From assembly GCA_019022495.1 (NCBI GenBank), contig JAFEKR010000001.1, positions 310,001 through 374,000 of the forward strand: a DNA stretch of 64,000 nucleotides, read 5' to 3'. Numbering within the stretch: position 1 is the first letter of the stretch; every line of letters begins with the position of its first letter. The position numbers and the translations under genes are program-made. Under the pieces are notes generated by a model that worked only from the letters and a program-made list of their open reading frames with translations, ran no database searches and was not told where the DNA came from. This DNA is from Epichloe hybrida. Taxonomy: Eukaryota > Ascomycota > Sordariomycetes > Hypocreales > Clavicipitaceae. Below are positions 8,865 to 21,667 of this stretch, in pieces.

Positions 8865-11133
8865 GTTGACTGTTTGAAGCGAATGGACGCGCCGGGGGGA
8901 GGGACACCGTAGATGCAGAGAGAGAAGGGATGAAGACCAAAAAAAAAAAGAGTCTTTCAAAAAGGCTGGCCCCGGGAACTGATTGGGAAAAAAGACAAGA
9001 CGAGGTGAATGAATGTGAGTAGCGAAGGCAGTTGTCCAAGAGATTCTCATGAGAGTGACGAGTCGGGCTTTTTAAACTCGTTTGGCTCCCACACCTCCTC
9101 CCGTCGTCCATCCCCGTTGTCGGGCACATCAGGCAAGGCTCGCTCGCGAAGAAACAAACAAGGGAAAAAAAACAAGGAAAGCAAAGACATCAGATCCAAT
9201 TGTTCCTGCATCAATATTGAAGGGAGGCTTGCCCTGGGCAAGGCAGCCCTGTGTCTGCAGTTGATGGCTTTCTGGTGCAGGAGAAACGCTTCCCGATAGG
9301 GCCAGTCGGGACCAACCGACGACGGCCCCCCCCCCCCCCTCTTCCATTGATGCAGGCTGGATTCGCAATGGGAACAGGTAGGAAAGGAGTGAAGAGACAA
9401 GGTTCATGAACTGTTTCGCAGAGGGGGGGTAGGGGGAAAAGCACCTCGTCGTACAGGGGAAAGGTGGTTGACAGTTCATGATGGTCCGTATCGAAATCGA
9501 GACAAGGCGTCGTGAATCATGCATGATGGGCTTGGATATTGTGTCCCTTGCTGTCCTTTCCTCCCTTGGGCGCTTGGGAGAGAACAATATAAGCGAGCTT
9601 AGCTGTGTGAGCAAGTGGCCGAGACGAAATTCGGCAGCCGACTTTGCTTTGCTTCTCTTCTCGGTTCTCTCCTCTTCTCGGAGGGGGGCGTTGATGGCGT
9701 CTCCTCCTCCCTCCCCCCTCCGAGGAGCTGTTGTTGAAGCAAAACGAGCTGCCCTTCTTCCTTTCATGTAAGTTGTTTCTTTGTATCCGGTTGCGCCTGA
9801 GACCTTGTCTCATCGAAATTCCGGTCGCGCCAACTCAGCTCACAATCTTTCTGGCGCCTCGCGTTTCCTGATTGGCCAATCCGACGCCGGTCGGACGGAT
9901 GATGCGCAGGGGGGTTGTTGGCGCGGCCATGCAAGGGGAAAACAATGAAAGTAGAAAACCACGGATTAAGATCGAGGCACGTCATTTCTTTTCTTTTTCT
10001 TTTTCCCTTTCCCCAATATTCATCCAAGACCGGCGCCCTCGACCGAGCCAGTAAAGAGTTGACTAGTCCGTAAAGAAGAATGGTATCCCGCAAGTCATAC
10101 AAAGTCATACCAAGTCATTCAGACAACCCAACAACGAGACAATGGCGGGATGGTGGCGGGACGGTGAGGGAAGAAAAAAAAAAAAAAAAAACCCCCAACA
10201 CTCTTGATGGAGTGAAGCCAGCAGTGAAGCCAGCAGTGAAGCCGGATGGGCTGACGACATCATCTTGATTGTCGTGACTCGTACGGATTAGGACTGGCAG
10301 AGTCAAGGTGGGTGCTTCAGGTGACGGAGAACCAGAGAACGACGACGGCTGCATTGTATTGAAGATTTGTCGGCAGTGGAGAGCATCTGTGCCGGCGGAC
10401 TTGTCCGGTGGCGAGGCGTCGGGAGATGGCCCGTGCGTTGCTAATATTAGATGGTTCTTGATGCACCCTACCCTGTACCCGAATCTAGAATCAGCGCCCT
10501 AATCCGTACATAATAATATGGATGCAATTGGCGGCACGAATAATTAGACTCGGGCCGCCGGATGATGAGTCATGACAGTCAGTCAGCGCGCACGTCAGCC
10601 ATTTGTGTGTACAGAGCAGTGCTGGCAAGATGAAAAGGAAAAACAAGAAATATTTATTTCAGTGGCATATCTACATATGTTTGTTTTGCTACACGCTGCC
10701 TCCAGCAGCCGGCATATGCACACATCCCACATATCATCTCGTCCCGTCCAAGCATTACGTTCCTCCTCTATCCGTCAACGACGTGTCCTTCAACGCCCTT
10801 GATTCCAAACTAGTTTGCGCAATTAACAGGACATGAATCACAAATATAGTACCCATTGCGCCAATATACAATACATCTCTCCTAAATTCTGCCCGGTCCG
10901 TTCGACTGCCCATGCCACCGCGTATATCAAAAGCTGCTTGTCCCTGAGGAATGACTGACTACCAACGCTCATGAGTCGAGGGTGGCTTGCTTGCTTGGTG
11001 GCGCTCCACGCGTTCCGCATGTGTGTAAATGCAAACTTTATTTCAACTGATCCGTCACTGCGACCGCGACTCGTAGACTTGTAAGCCGCAGCTCATGACG
11101 CATCGAGTAGGAATCCCCGCGGAAGATAACACC
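8865..11133. other. Intergenic, 2.3 kb, hydrophobin promoter and glucan synthase 3' side
   Basis: No supported gene. It holds the trihydrophobin upstream region, homopolymer runs (A at 8939-8949, C at 9327-9340, A at 10173-10190), a palindromic ATTGGCCAAT (inverted CCAAT box) at 9871-9880 and a 12-bp unit present three times at about 10213-10245. The long open frames here lack motifs. Confidence 0.5.
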
Positions 11134-13753
11134 TCAGAAGAGGAATGAGGCCACGAAGATAAGACATGTGTAGAGCGTCGTTATCGTCAACTCCAACTCG
11201 AACCAAGCAGCTTGTTGGCCAAAGGCGATCTTCTTGCTCTTGGGAGTGGGATGGGCGACCATGGTCTTGGGATCACGGACCAGCAGCTGCTCGCGCTCGG
11301 GCATCTGCGGAGGGTCAATGGCATAGGCGACTGGGATCCACAATGAACTACAAATCATGGTGAAGGTCATGGGAGGCCAAAATGCGTGCGTGAGGAGGCA
11401 GACCAACAAGTCCCTTGTCTGTTCAAAGTTGACAAAGCATCGCCACGACGTCAAGACGACAGCGACGAGAGTAAAGTAAACAAACAGAAGATGGAAGAGG
11501 CCCATGTAGTTGATCATGATTGTCCAAACGCGGCGGAACATGTTCTTCTTCGCCGCGGGGTCGCGCTCATTCAAAGCGGAAGCCAACGACCCGGTGGGCT
11601 TGAACGCCATGACTTGCCCACCCAGCCACTTGGGCAGGAGGAACGAACGAACGAGGCAGAGGGCGATGTAGGGCGACATCCAGAGCTGGTATCGATTTGA
11701 GCGTTGCCCAGTGTGATAACCGGCGGGAATGGAGAGAATAAAGTCGCACACGCGGTTGCTGATGGTGGCGGCAAAACAGGCACGAATGAGCCAGCGAAGC
11801 TGGTTCTCGTTGGCGTAAGCAACCAGCGGCTTGCCCATGGCCAAAATGACGGGAATGGAAAAGAGCGAAATGACAAAGGGGATGGTGTACAAGCTGAGCA
11901 ATGAGTACAGGGCACCAGAGAATCGCTGGGCTATCGTCATTTGGCGCACCTGGTCGCCCCACAGACAGAACTTCAGCTTGAAGGATGTGTCGACAGTTCC
12001 AATAGCCCAACGAGTACGCTGCTTCAAGTGACTCCCAAAATCTTCCGGGACGGTACCAAATTGGAGTGGTTCGTGAACGTAGGCCGTCTTCCAGCCCTTT
12101 CCAAGCATGAGGGTAGATGTAGCAACATCTTCGGCCAAAGAACCCAGAGGAAAGTTACCGATGTCATCCAAGGCCTCGCGACGGACAACATAACCAGAGC
12201 CTGTGCACCACGCCACGCCCATGGCGTCCTTGATCGGCTCAATAACGTGAACGAAAAAGTCGAGACTTTGGGAGAGGGGGTCGGATGGGGGGGTGTTATA
12301 GAACAGCTGGGGAGGGCAAGCCAGGGCCATCTTGGGATCGACAAGCAGATGGGGTAGAAGACCACGAAGCCAGTCGCGTTCGGGAATCTTGTCGTCTGTT
12401 AGCTTCCATGCAATCACGTACTTGGCCAGCCTTTTCGAATAGGCGACATGGGGAAAAAAATATAAGAAAGGATAATTGGGGAGGGGGGGATTTAAGACAT
12501 ACCATATCAGCATCCAGCGCAGCCATAAAATGGCCAGCGCCACCGGGTAGTAAGCGAGTCTGCTCGAGGCCATAGTTCAAATTGCCAGCCTTGAAATGAT
12601 GTGGCTTTCCAGGGATCTTCTCGCGAGCCATGTAATACACATTCGGGTAGGACATGGCTAGGCGGCAAATGGCAGCTTCGAGACCTTCGGACTGGCCGTC
12701 GTCCAGGACGATAACACGGAACTTGTCGTAGGGATAATCAACGTCGCAGGCGCCGCGAACAGTGTCCATCACCAGGTCATCATCTTCACCGCAGCACGTT
12801 ACGAAAACATCGACGGTGGGCACTTCATAACCTCTCAATCGAAGCTTGGGTCGGTATCGCTTCTTCATCGCCATCATAGTCCAGCCGTTGTGCAAGAGGG
12901 GAGGGATTGCGACGACGATTTCGACGGCGATGAAGGCCCATGCAGCAGCGTAGGTGGTCCCCTGTGCATTTTGTGCCCAGATGACACAAGCGATACGCAG
13001 AGCGAGGTAGCCCAAGTACAAGCCAGTATTGGCGACAGTGATCAAGGGGACCAGGGCGAACAAGTGTCGTTTCCAGCCCTTCCAAATCTCGCTGTCATCT
13101 CGTTTGTGCACGACATCAATGGTCTCACAATCAACCCAGTCTTTGCCCCCGGCGGGCGGTTGAGCTTGCTTGAGGAGGCCAGTGAGGCTAATGTGACTTT
13201 GGTTCTGTCCCATCTTGTTAGCATTGTTTTTTTGGGGTTTTTTTTTAGGGGGGGGGGAGGGCGGGGATGGATGAGGAGCAGGTCAAGATTGGTGGAGCGA
13301 GCTGTGAGGAGATATGATGCTTACCATTGGAGTTCCCGGGCCTGAATCTGGATGGAATGGAATGCCATACCGAGGCGAGACCGACGAGTCTATCGGTGTC
13401 TGTTGCCCAGTCTTCCATGATCGTACACTAGAGCGAGACCCAGCAGCACCGTCGTCTACGAGAGTGTGGGATTCTGAGCGACCAGCGATCGAAGGCGGCC
13501 AACCCGGTGACACAAAATCGTCAGCATAAAGTGACGAGTTTGGTCGAGAATAGGCACTCGACTGCGCAGGCCTGGGAGTCGGCGTGCTCCCGGAAGGTCG
13601 TGAGGGGAATTCTTCGATGTAAGCTTGCTGTTGTTCGTGAGGATACTGATGCTGATACTGTTGTTGATGATACGGGTGATTCGGGTCGTCTCCCCGGCGC
13701 TGAAACGTGCCAATTTCCAGCATTTCTTCCTCTTCTGCCGCGTAGCCCTTCAT
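11134..13753 (-). CDS. Family 2 membrane glycosyltransferase, cellulose-synthase-like (fungal beta-glucan synthase type)
   Basis: Exons 13753..13325, 13213..12503 and 12387..11134 give 797 aa. The N-terminal 150 residues are Gln/Ser/Pro-rich and disordered (cytosolic). Membrane segments follow, then the processive GT2 core: VTCCGEDDD, VIVLDDGQSEG, the DADM motif at 377-380 completed at the exon 2/3 junction with IPERDW, the acceptor-site AED at 465-467 and QRTRW at 503-507. Several membrane helices close the protein. These motifs define processive polysaccharide synthases using UDP-sugars. The architecture matches the fungal CelA/Tft1 group, linked to mixed (1,3)(1,4)-beta-glucan, but the product is not readable from sequence. 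Exon 3 was started at 12387 because a GCTAAC branch site precedes that AG and the DADM-IPE join is conserved. Confidence 0.92.
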
Positions 13754-14334
13754 TTTGACGATGTGATGGCGCGAAGGAGAGCTTGCGCTTTTGATTGTAG
13801 AGGAATCCGAGAAAGCTTTGGTCGAAAGACCTAGGTCGGGTTCCGCACACTATGACCACAAAGTGTGAAAAGACCTAAAGAGCAAGGGAGGTCGCAGCTT
13901 TGGCGAATGCGAGCAAGATGGCAAGGAGAGACTGTCAAAGGCGAGTCAGGTCGGTTTTTTGTTATTGGTTGTTGACTCGGCGTGGTTAAGTGTGGCGAGA
14001 GATGACACACACAAGTGAACAAGCTGTCTTTCCTTCTCGCTTCCCTTTGCTGGCTGGCTAGTCGATCACTGGGTGGATGGATCAATGCCGTGAGAAGCAA
14101 CGAGGTGCCGTTTTGGCGCCGTTGTCGTTCTAACGCTGGAATGTTGGCAGGGACCCAGACGGTGTGTGCAACAAGCTGGAACAGAGCGAGACAAACTTCT
14201 TCGGGATGGCAGGATTGACGAGCGGGACAAGTGGCAGATGCTGCAAGGAAGAGAGAGGCTTGAGAGGCTTGACTACGCCCAGCAAGTCCCAACCAGGCAA
14301 CAAAACAAAACGAGGGCGGGTTGGGCACTGGACG

Positions 14335-14396
14335 GAATGAGGGGGGGATGGACGGGATGGGCGGGATGGGCTTGATGGGCTTGATGGGCTTGACGC
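14335..14396. repeat. GGGATGGAC/GGGCTTGAT minisatellite
   Basis: Short degenerate units ending in GATGGGCTT are repeated in tandem upstream of the GT2 gene; no coding role is seen. Confidence 0.7.
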
Positions 14397-15268
14397 GACC
14401 GTCAGCTCAGGAAAACTGTTCGCATGAGGATAAGGGATAAGAGGGATGAGGAAGGGTCGGAACGGGCTGATGTGAAGGAAATTCGAGATCCGCTGGGGCA
14501 CGGATTCATGAAGGGGGCAATCAAGGGCAAACGTGGGAGACAAGCAGGTCACCAACAACCAGTGCAAACGCGCGTTAACACACGCAAGGCGCACGCAGGT
14601 ACCGAACCACAAAGTTGCTTGCACCTGGTTGCGTACGCGCGGGGCAGGGAATACATACGGAGTCTCCTCAGCTGTATGGACGTACGGCCCTGTCTGTTGT
14701 ACCTCGTACTGTGCCCCGTACTGTGCCCCGTATGTGATCCCAACCGAGAACACTCATGTATGGCACTGACTACATAGCACTCACAGCGCCGGGCGGGCGA
14801 ATCAGGCGGCCTTGCATTGCGTTCTCACTCGACACTGCGCCGACTTTGACCAGGCCTGGCTCACTTGCTCTGGCGCCGTGTGCGCCTGGCAGCCGGCGCG
14901 GCAGTTAGAACACCCAGGTTTAAGTGGGCCATTACGGGGCACACAGATGGTGGTAGACCAGTAGAAATCCATGACATTTATGCAGGATAATGCTGGTGCG
15001 AGACGAGGGACAAATGCAGGCAGGTCTGGAGTGGAGACGGAGTGGAGCCAGTGGACTGACAACTGGGTGGCGCGGTGCAGGGGCCCAGGGGGTGTGTGGT
15101 GGTAGGGGTCAAGCCATTTCTCACAATTCCCTTTGGGTGCCGTAAGGGAGCAGGCATCCCTCGCGTTAGCCAAAACGCTAGGAAGCCTGCCAAGACGATG
15201 TGCGATACAACAGCGATTTACGGATTATACCTGGCTAGATTGCTGGTACATACTCCGTATGTACAGTC

Positions 15269-15320
15269 TAATCCCTGTTTGTTTTTACAGGGGGTAATCC
15301 CTGTTTGTTTTTACAGGGGG
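15269..15320. repeat. Two exact 26-bp direct repeats, each a small hairpin
   Basis: The 26-bp unit is present twice without mismatch. Inside each unit CCCTGT and ACAGGG pair around an 8-nt T/G-rich loop, so each copy can form a hairpin. Confidence 0.85.
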
Positions 15321-15329
15321 TGACTAGGT

Positions 15330-15670
15330 AAGAGCAGATCTTTCTATTGTACTAAGTGAGGTGAAGGGTACCTTAGACTACGTGTGTTTTACCAGGACTA
15401 CTTAGTACCTCTTACTAGCGTAAATACCCCTATAGCATTCCTAGCAGCTTCACTCACTTTAGCCACTGAGAGCTGATAGTGGCCGCCCCGCGTGGGGCTT
15501 GCATTCGCTGTACAATGCCCCCCATGAGATTGATAAATATCTTTAATTGAAGATAATTTACATAGAAAATACACTGCTAAGCCTGACATCCCACAAGCTT
15601 TAGTGGCACTTTATGCCCTATATATTTTTCTTATAGATCTCTGATAAAATAAAAGAATCTAGGGGTTATG
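15330..15670. other. AT-richer relic sequence, possible old mutated transposon
   Basis: Base composition drops relative to its surroundings and CA dinucleotides are scarce, as in the RIP-affected block further right. No transposon domain could be recognised. Confidence 0.3.
15572..15600. repeat. 29-bp dispersed repeat, copy 1
   Basis: It matches 17623-17651 at 26 of 29 positions, with all three differences being transitions. Confidence 0.7.
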
Positions 15671-17622
15671 TAGTGTACGATTCCGTACTCACAGCTATTA
15701 ATTGCAGCTGGCCATTAGAGAGGAACGAAGAATCGGGGCATGTAGATTTGTGAAATAATTCAGGGGGGGGGCATTGTACACAGCCTGCTCCTCGCTTACG
15801 GCACCAAAGGGATAGGGGCGCCCAGACCAGACGACCAGAAAATACATCATGTGGATATTCGGAATCAGTTGGTCGATGGTTCGTGGTTTCCATCCAGACG
15901 AAAGACAAAATTGCTTGAACATCAATCAACCCCCGCTCTCCACCGTCTGGTAAGCCAGCGGTACAATTTCGCCCGTCAAGCATGAACCGGACGAACAAGA
16001 GAATAGTGATACATTATTGGGCTCAAACAAGCAGCTTGGCAGCCAAGCCAGCGTCAGGTCTCGCATCTTCAAGCTGCAAGCATGGCTAGGGATGCTATCC
16101 AGAGCGGTTCTTTTTTTGTTCTGGAGATTGCTCGAATGGGCGCTTGGTGAGTCATCTGTCCTCAGTTTTGGCGTTGTATTATATTTGGACCTCGTTTACG
16201 GGGTATTCCCAGACCCTCCAGAGTATCGCAGGCTGGCCTGACAAGTGTTAATAGCCTGATATCACGGAAATACAGATTATTAGTCCGTAGTGGAATGATA
16301 CTCCGTCTCGTGACCTCGTATTATGTACATGGGCCTTTTAGCGCCAGCCTCCTGAAGATATGAAGGTAATCATCTGAACTGGCGATCCGAACATGTCGCA
16401 TATTCTCTGCGACCTCGTTTCGCCATCCCCTTCGGTTTCCAGGTGATATGTACATAGGCTTCGCAAAAGCCCCATCCGCCTAAAGAAGTCAATGAACACC
16501 GTCGACATTTGCAGCAGCGGATGAGCCACGGAAAACGACGTCATACATGCAGTAGTTCATGGTGGCGGGTAGCCTAGGCCGGCGAATATTAGCTAAAACG
16601 CGGGTGGTGAGGGAGAAAGAGCAGTTCCCTGTCCCAAACAATGGATTTCTTCTTACCCATGGAATTTCACAACTTTCAGCCCGTTATTTCTGCCAGGTGT
16701 TAGGCCAAAATTGCTGAGGAAGTGGGTGTCATCCACACACCCACACTGACACGCACGATTGTGCTAATTACATGTAGAGTGTACAAACACCATCAAAGAG
16801 TGAGACAGATGCTATTAGCCCAAGCTTTAGCCTTGATCGGCACCATTGTTGTTGGGCGGTTGTATGTACCCCGTATTACTGTTCGTACAATGAAGAGGCG
16901 ACTGCCAGGAGATGATAAGAAGATGAGTGAGGACGCGCAGTCACCGAGGCTGTGACAACCAGGAATAGGGAAATAGGTCCGTAGAAGCCGCGAGCGCAGC
17001 AGCCATTTTTGGTCGATACGATCTCGCCCCGCTTTAGCCGCCCCTCCCTTCTCCTCCAACCCTCCAATCCCAATTCCCACCAGTCCCCCTCACCAGTCCC
17101 CCCCTCCATCACAAGCAGGGGTCAGGCCTGGTCCATGTAACTCGTACTGGTCCGCACTCGCACTGGGATTGGGGACAAGCAAGACGCCCTCGGTAGCGTC
17201 GGTCGCCCTCTTGTTGCTTTCTGGCAAACACCATGATGGGCCATGGCGGCGAGGCGTGATGAATGGAATGAGAAGGGCCAACAAGCGTCTCAGTATTAGT
17301 ACGGCATCCCGCTGTATCGAAATGCCACATCCACTGATGGCAATTTCCCTTTGCCCATATATGTACATACGCATTACGCACACACAACAACTCGGTACGG
17401 AGTAACGCGTCCCGTTGACGGCCCCGCTTGAGCAATTTTTTTCCCAGCACTCAGGCGTTTCCCTCCTGCCATCACCAGGGATAAACCGGGAGATTGACGG
17501 GGCAACACACACACGCCCCCCCCCGGTGCCCCCGGTGCCCCCGTGCCCCCGTGCCCCGTGCATCATCCCAAGTTTTCTTCTTGTGGCACAATGAACTACG
17601 GACTAAAAAAAGAAGCGTTGCT

Positions 17623-17651
17623 CACTGCTGAGCCCGACATCTCACAAGCTT
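17623..17651. repeat. 29-bp dispersed repeat, copy 2
   Basis: Second copy of the 29-bp element found at 15572-15600, in the same orientation and about 2 kb away. The flanks do not match. Confidence 0.7.
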
Positions 17652-18035
17652 GGTCTGACAATGAGGCTCAAGTTGTCAACTGCCGCTCGTGCATACAACA
17701 TACAACATTGTATGAGTCGGTCGGGTTCTGGTCTATTTCACGACCCCGCCGCGAGTGTGGGACCACCCACCAAAACGGCGGCTCCTGGGGACTGCAAACA
17801 GGGCGCGACCGACAGACAGGCTATAATATGTGTGTACATACGTACATAAGGGAGTAGGGAGTATGTACGGCCAGGCATGGGTGGAATCCACTCCGCAGTC
17901 TGGCCTGTGCTTATTTTGGCCGGTTTTTTTTTTTTCCCTTCTCCCTTTTCAAACAGTACCGCACAGTATCCGCGTATCCGCGTGGCGAGCGGACTGCTCC
18001 CCGACACGAGGGTGGAAGCGCAGTGCTATACATAG

Positions 18036-18072
18036 AGGGATAGGGGGATAGGGGGATAAGGGGATATGGGGG
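18036..18072. repeat. GATAGGGG microsatellite
   Basis: Four tandem GATAGGGG/GATAAGGG-type units in the GH12 upstream region. Confidence 0.7.
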
Positions 18073-18676
18073 CATGAGGATCCCCCGTAACTCCGTACCC
18101 GTGGACCGTGGTGAAATCACTGATGTGGGTGCTGTAAAGTAGGGCATCCGTCTCGGGGCTTGCTGTGGGCGTCCAGGCGCGCTGGCTCCGCTCCCTGACG
18201 CTACTGCGCTGCACCCGCTGTACCTGCACCGCGCCCACAAGCTAATGGCAGCTGATGAGTCTCAATGTATCGGTCGATGTCACCCGGGCACGCCATTTCC
18301 CAACTGCTGCCCACTTGGCTCCCTCGTCTCGCACCTCAGCACCAACCCCATCCATGCCACTTGCATACAAATCCTTTCCTGTTCATTTACCTGCTAGTCA
18401 GTCTCTTCCTGAACCGACTGACCGAAGGCGAAGGCATCTCACGTCCGTCCGATCTTGCCTCGCCGTATCCTCTGCTTTCGATCTGTCCGCGCGTGCGCCG
18501 CTCGCTTCGCCCGCCGAACTCGACTCGCAAGGCAAGCGGTTGATTGCTACTCTCGTCGACCAACTTCGCCATCACCTCTGCCCTCCCGTGTGCCGAGTCG
18601 ACCGACGCCTCCTCTTTCTCTTGCTCCTCCGAATCGCTCGCTCGCTCGACGGTCGTCGACATCGAAATCAGCAGCC

Positions 18677-19920
18677 ATGTTGAGATGGCTGGTCAGCGCT
18701 TTCTTCCTGGCATTGCCCATCGGTACAACAATCGGCGTTCTGCTAGGTATCCAGGCTATCAACCGTGCGAATGGCAAACCACCCCCATTCACCGGTGGTG
18801 AAGATACTGGTGGCTTACCCGGCCTGGGTCCCCTCAGGGGCAAAGATACCGTCGTCATGAAGTGTGACGTATCCGAGGGCATCGCTTCAAGCACCAAGGA
18901 TGGTCTCGAATTCAGTCGTATGTTGTTCCGTTACTGGCTGCCCCCCCCAGACCGAGCGCATTCGCAAACAGAGCTGTCCACGCGCCCTACTCTGGAAAAT
19001 AACATTTGCATGACATGGAATACTGACTGCTCACCAAGTGACGGCAAATCCTTGGGGTTGGAAGCAAGGCGAGCCTGGAAATATTTGCTTGATGGTAGGT
19101 CCCGACTGCACTCCGCTTCTCAAATTGTCGCCAATCGGTTCCTGATGCCAACTAACATGGCCAACATAGGCCAACCTGAACGGGAACCGAACCTACGCAA
19201 CGAAATGGTCCGCCCCTGCTTTCAATGTAACATGGCAGTACCCCCGAGCCTCCGGCACCAACAACGTGCACGCTTTCCCCAACGCCAAGGTTATGAACAA
19301 GAAGTTCCCCGTCCAAGCAGGATCCGTCAAGAAACTCGACTTCGACGTCAGCTGGCACTTGTCACTGAAGAACGACAGCTTGACAGAAGTCACTGATGCG
19401 GATGTCACAACCAATGCCATCAACGCCAACGTAGCCGTCGACATGTTCTTGGATACAGACTCCACCAAGGCCGGCAAACCTGAATCTGCTTCTCACGAGG
19501 TCATGGTGTGGTTTGCCAATTTCGGCACCGACACGTTCCCCATTGGCAAGGCTTCAGTCGCTGACAAGGGTCTCAAGACCAAGACTCTGAACGGCACTGA
19601 TTTGTGAGTTTACGAAACGGCTCTTGATGTGTGTACATGTCTCACGGCTGGCGATTAACATGATGTACAGCTACCTCTACTACGGCCAGAATCAAGTCAC
19701 AAAGCAGAAGGTGTTGTCATGGGTGGCATCTAAGCCTACCAATACCTTCAAGGGAAGCCTTCGGCCCTTGCTCGACGAAATCTTTGCCTCGAACAATGCC
19801 GACTATCCTACGAAAACATACTATCTCGGATATTTCGCCTTTGGCCAGGAAGCCTACAGCTCAACCAAGAATGTGACCTTTTCGGTTCCTGAACTGTCTG
19901 TGGACCTGGAGACGTCATAA
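18677..19920 (+). CDS. GH12 endo-beta-glucanase / xyloglucanase-like protein
   Basis: Exons 18677..18917, 19039..19094, 19170..19603 and 19671..19920 give 326 aa. The N-terminus (LVSAFFLALPIGTTIGVLLG) is a signal peptide or signal anchor, followed by a Gly/Pro-rich stretch. The GH12 jelly-roll core has LEFSLTANPWGW across the first junction and the nucleophile motif HEVMVW with Glu209. Next come a TDFYLYYGQN strand across the last junction and the acid/base motif GQEAYS with Glu304 near the C-terminus. GH12 enzymes cut beta-1,4-glucan or xyloglucan with retention. Exon 2 is only 56 nt. A longer open frame runs straight through introns 1 and 2 but loses the family motifs, so the spliced form is preferred. 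The predicted N-terminal anchor is less usual for a secreted cellulase. Confidence 0.9.
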
Positions 19921-20581
19921 GAGCTTGTTGCATAACGCGAGCTCGGATGTGAAGGACCGGCCTCTGCTTTATGACCACTCTCGGCCTTGACGGCGAAGAA
20001 GCGGCCTGAGCTTGGACGCGACTTGGACGCGACCAGGTCGAGTATATGGCTCCCGGCAAAGCGATGTGCTCTGTGGGCCTCGTCCGATTGCTTGCCGGCA
20101 TGAGAAGCAGCAAACGGTACTTACCGCATGCACTGATCTCAATACATTTGCTAGCGCGCATATGCCATTGACCATAATTTGACATTTGCAGTAGTTTTGA
20201 TTCGGAGTAGTTTGAGCGGCGTTTACTCGGAGAAACTGGGTAGTGCCATTGGCACACATGGTTGGGGGTCTTTTTTTTTTTTTCTTTTTTTCTTTCTTTC
20301 CCGATTACTATTCATATATAATCTTGCCATGATGCGCTATGCATATGACAGCAGGGACGACGTTGTATATTACGTACGGTACGCGATTACCGCTTGTGGT
20401 GAGATAGATTTACAGGCCATGGAATGCAAGAGGCTCCCCTTTTTTATTTTATTTTATTGTATAGCCTGATGGTCAGTCATAGATAGACTTAGAACAAGTA
20501 TTGAACCGCCGCGGCTCGTTTTGAAGTGGAAACCGGGACTGACCACATCTGTCGATACCCGAGGTTGACAAAATGTGCCCG

Positions 20582-20698
20582 TATAAGATACACGACGAGA
20601 CGACAAGATGTTGGCTGGCGGCTTTGACAAATGTGTCCATACAAGATACACGACGAGACGACAAGATGTTGGCTCGCGGCTTTGACAAAATGTGCCCA
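20582..20698. repeat. 58-bp tandem repeat, two copies
   Basis: The unit starting at 20582 recurs at 20640 with few changes. Both copies carry the core ACACGACGAGACGACAAG. Confidence 0.85.
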
Positions 20699-20737
20699 TG
20701 GTCAAATACACTGCAGGAAGTGGGATGACCCGTCCCC

Positions 20738-20775
20738 CCCCCATCGACGACCCCCATCGACGACCCCCATCGACG
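20738..20775. repeat. Short CCCCATCGACGAC tandem repeat
   Basis: Three near-exact copies of a 13-bp unit in intergenic sequence. Confidence 0.8.
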
Positions 20776-21667
20776 TGAACCCCCAGATCCAACGCCCACT
20801 CGGCGCCGGATCGACACAATGTCTGCCAAATCGGGTCCCCAAACCCCGTCAAGCCACCAACAGACCGAAAAACAATATTATGTACATGTATGTAGTATTC
20901 ACAACACCCCCCCTCCCCCAAATCGAGCAACGCCTTCAAGCCCCCAGAAATTTGGCAATCTGGGGGGGCTCACAACAGCCCTCCTGGCCAGTGGCCGGTG
21001 GGTGACATGAATGGGCTGCAGCGCGCGCGGCACAGCCTCGAAAACAATATGTACATAGGCAAGGCAAGCCATTCATTCATTCCTCAGAGGTGCCGACAAT
21101 AGCAGGGAACAAGGGCGACCCCCTGGCCCCTGACCCCCGGCCCCGTGCTGGGGAAAAATTGGAAAATATGGAGGGTGATGGGAAACACGTGTTGTTTTGT
21201 TTGTTCCTCCCGACAAACCCGTTGGCAAATGAATCTGGTGCAGCGAGGAAAACAAGACGTGTTCGCATCGGAGATACGGACGGCCACGGTACGGACGTTA
21301 GGGAGCTAATTCCTGATAGTTACGGAGTACGGACTACGGAGTGTACGGACTACCGGGTAAGTACCTTTTTTCTTTTTTTTTTTCGCCACGGACAGATCAA
21401 AGGAAGGGAAATGGAGGGCCTTTTTTTTTTTTTTTTTTCAAAACACACACGCACCTATTCAGGTTCACTTCTGGTTCACAAAGATGGAACATGGAAACAT
21501 TGGTACACGATGGAGGAAGTGAGGGCGGAGGGATTGGGCAGAGAAAGCAATCAACGAATGATGAAAAACTAACGAATACCTTGGGTCTCAACGGCAGTCG
21601 GCAAAGCATCACATCACATCACATCACGGCAAAAAAAAAAAAAAAAAAAAAAGGTCCCGTCGCAACC

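Larger units (their letters stand above)
13754..18676. other. 4.9-kb stretch without a supported gene
   Basis: Both strands were read; no frame has motif or splice support. It contains the promoter of the GT2 gene, small repeats, an AT-richer relic near 15.33-15.67 kb and the promoter of the GH12 gene. The largest open frames (for example 14130-14753 on the minus strand) are simple-sequence translations. Confidence 0.55.
19921..21667. other. Intergenic, 1.7 kb, repeat-bearing
   Basis: No supported gene. It contains two tandem repeats, several T-runs (20271-20300, 21421-21439) and an A-run at about 21631-21652 just upstream of the GT8 start codon. Confidence 0.5.

Noticed and set aside
9129..9767. 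212-codon minus-strand frame upstream of the hydrophobin gene
   Set aside because: Composition is that of simple pyrimidine/purine-rich promoter DNA, with no domain, signal peptide or splice pattern.
15666..15998. 110-codon minus-strand frame in the gene-free stretch
   Set aside because: No motif, no plausible intron partners, and mixed composition typical of relic DNA.
18455..19396. 313-codon plus-strand frame running through the GH12 gene without introns
   Set aside because: It is in frame with exon 1 only, loses the GH12 motifs afterwards and ends before the catalytic region. The spliced model restores the family sequence at all three junctions.
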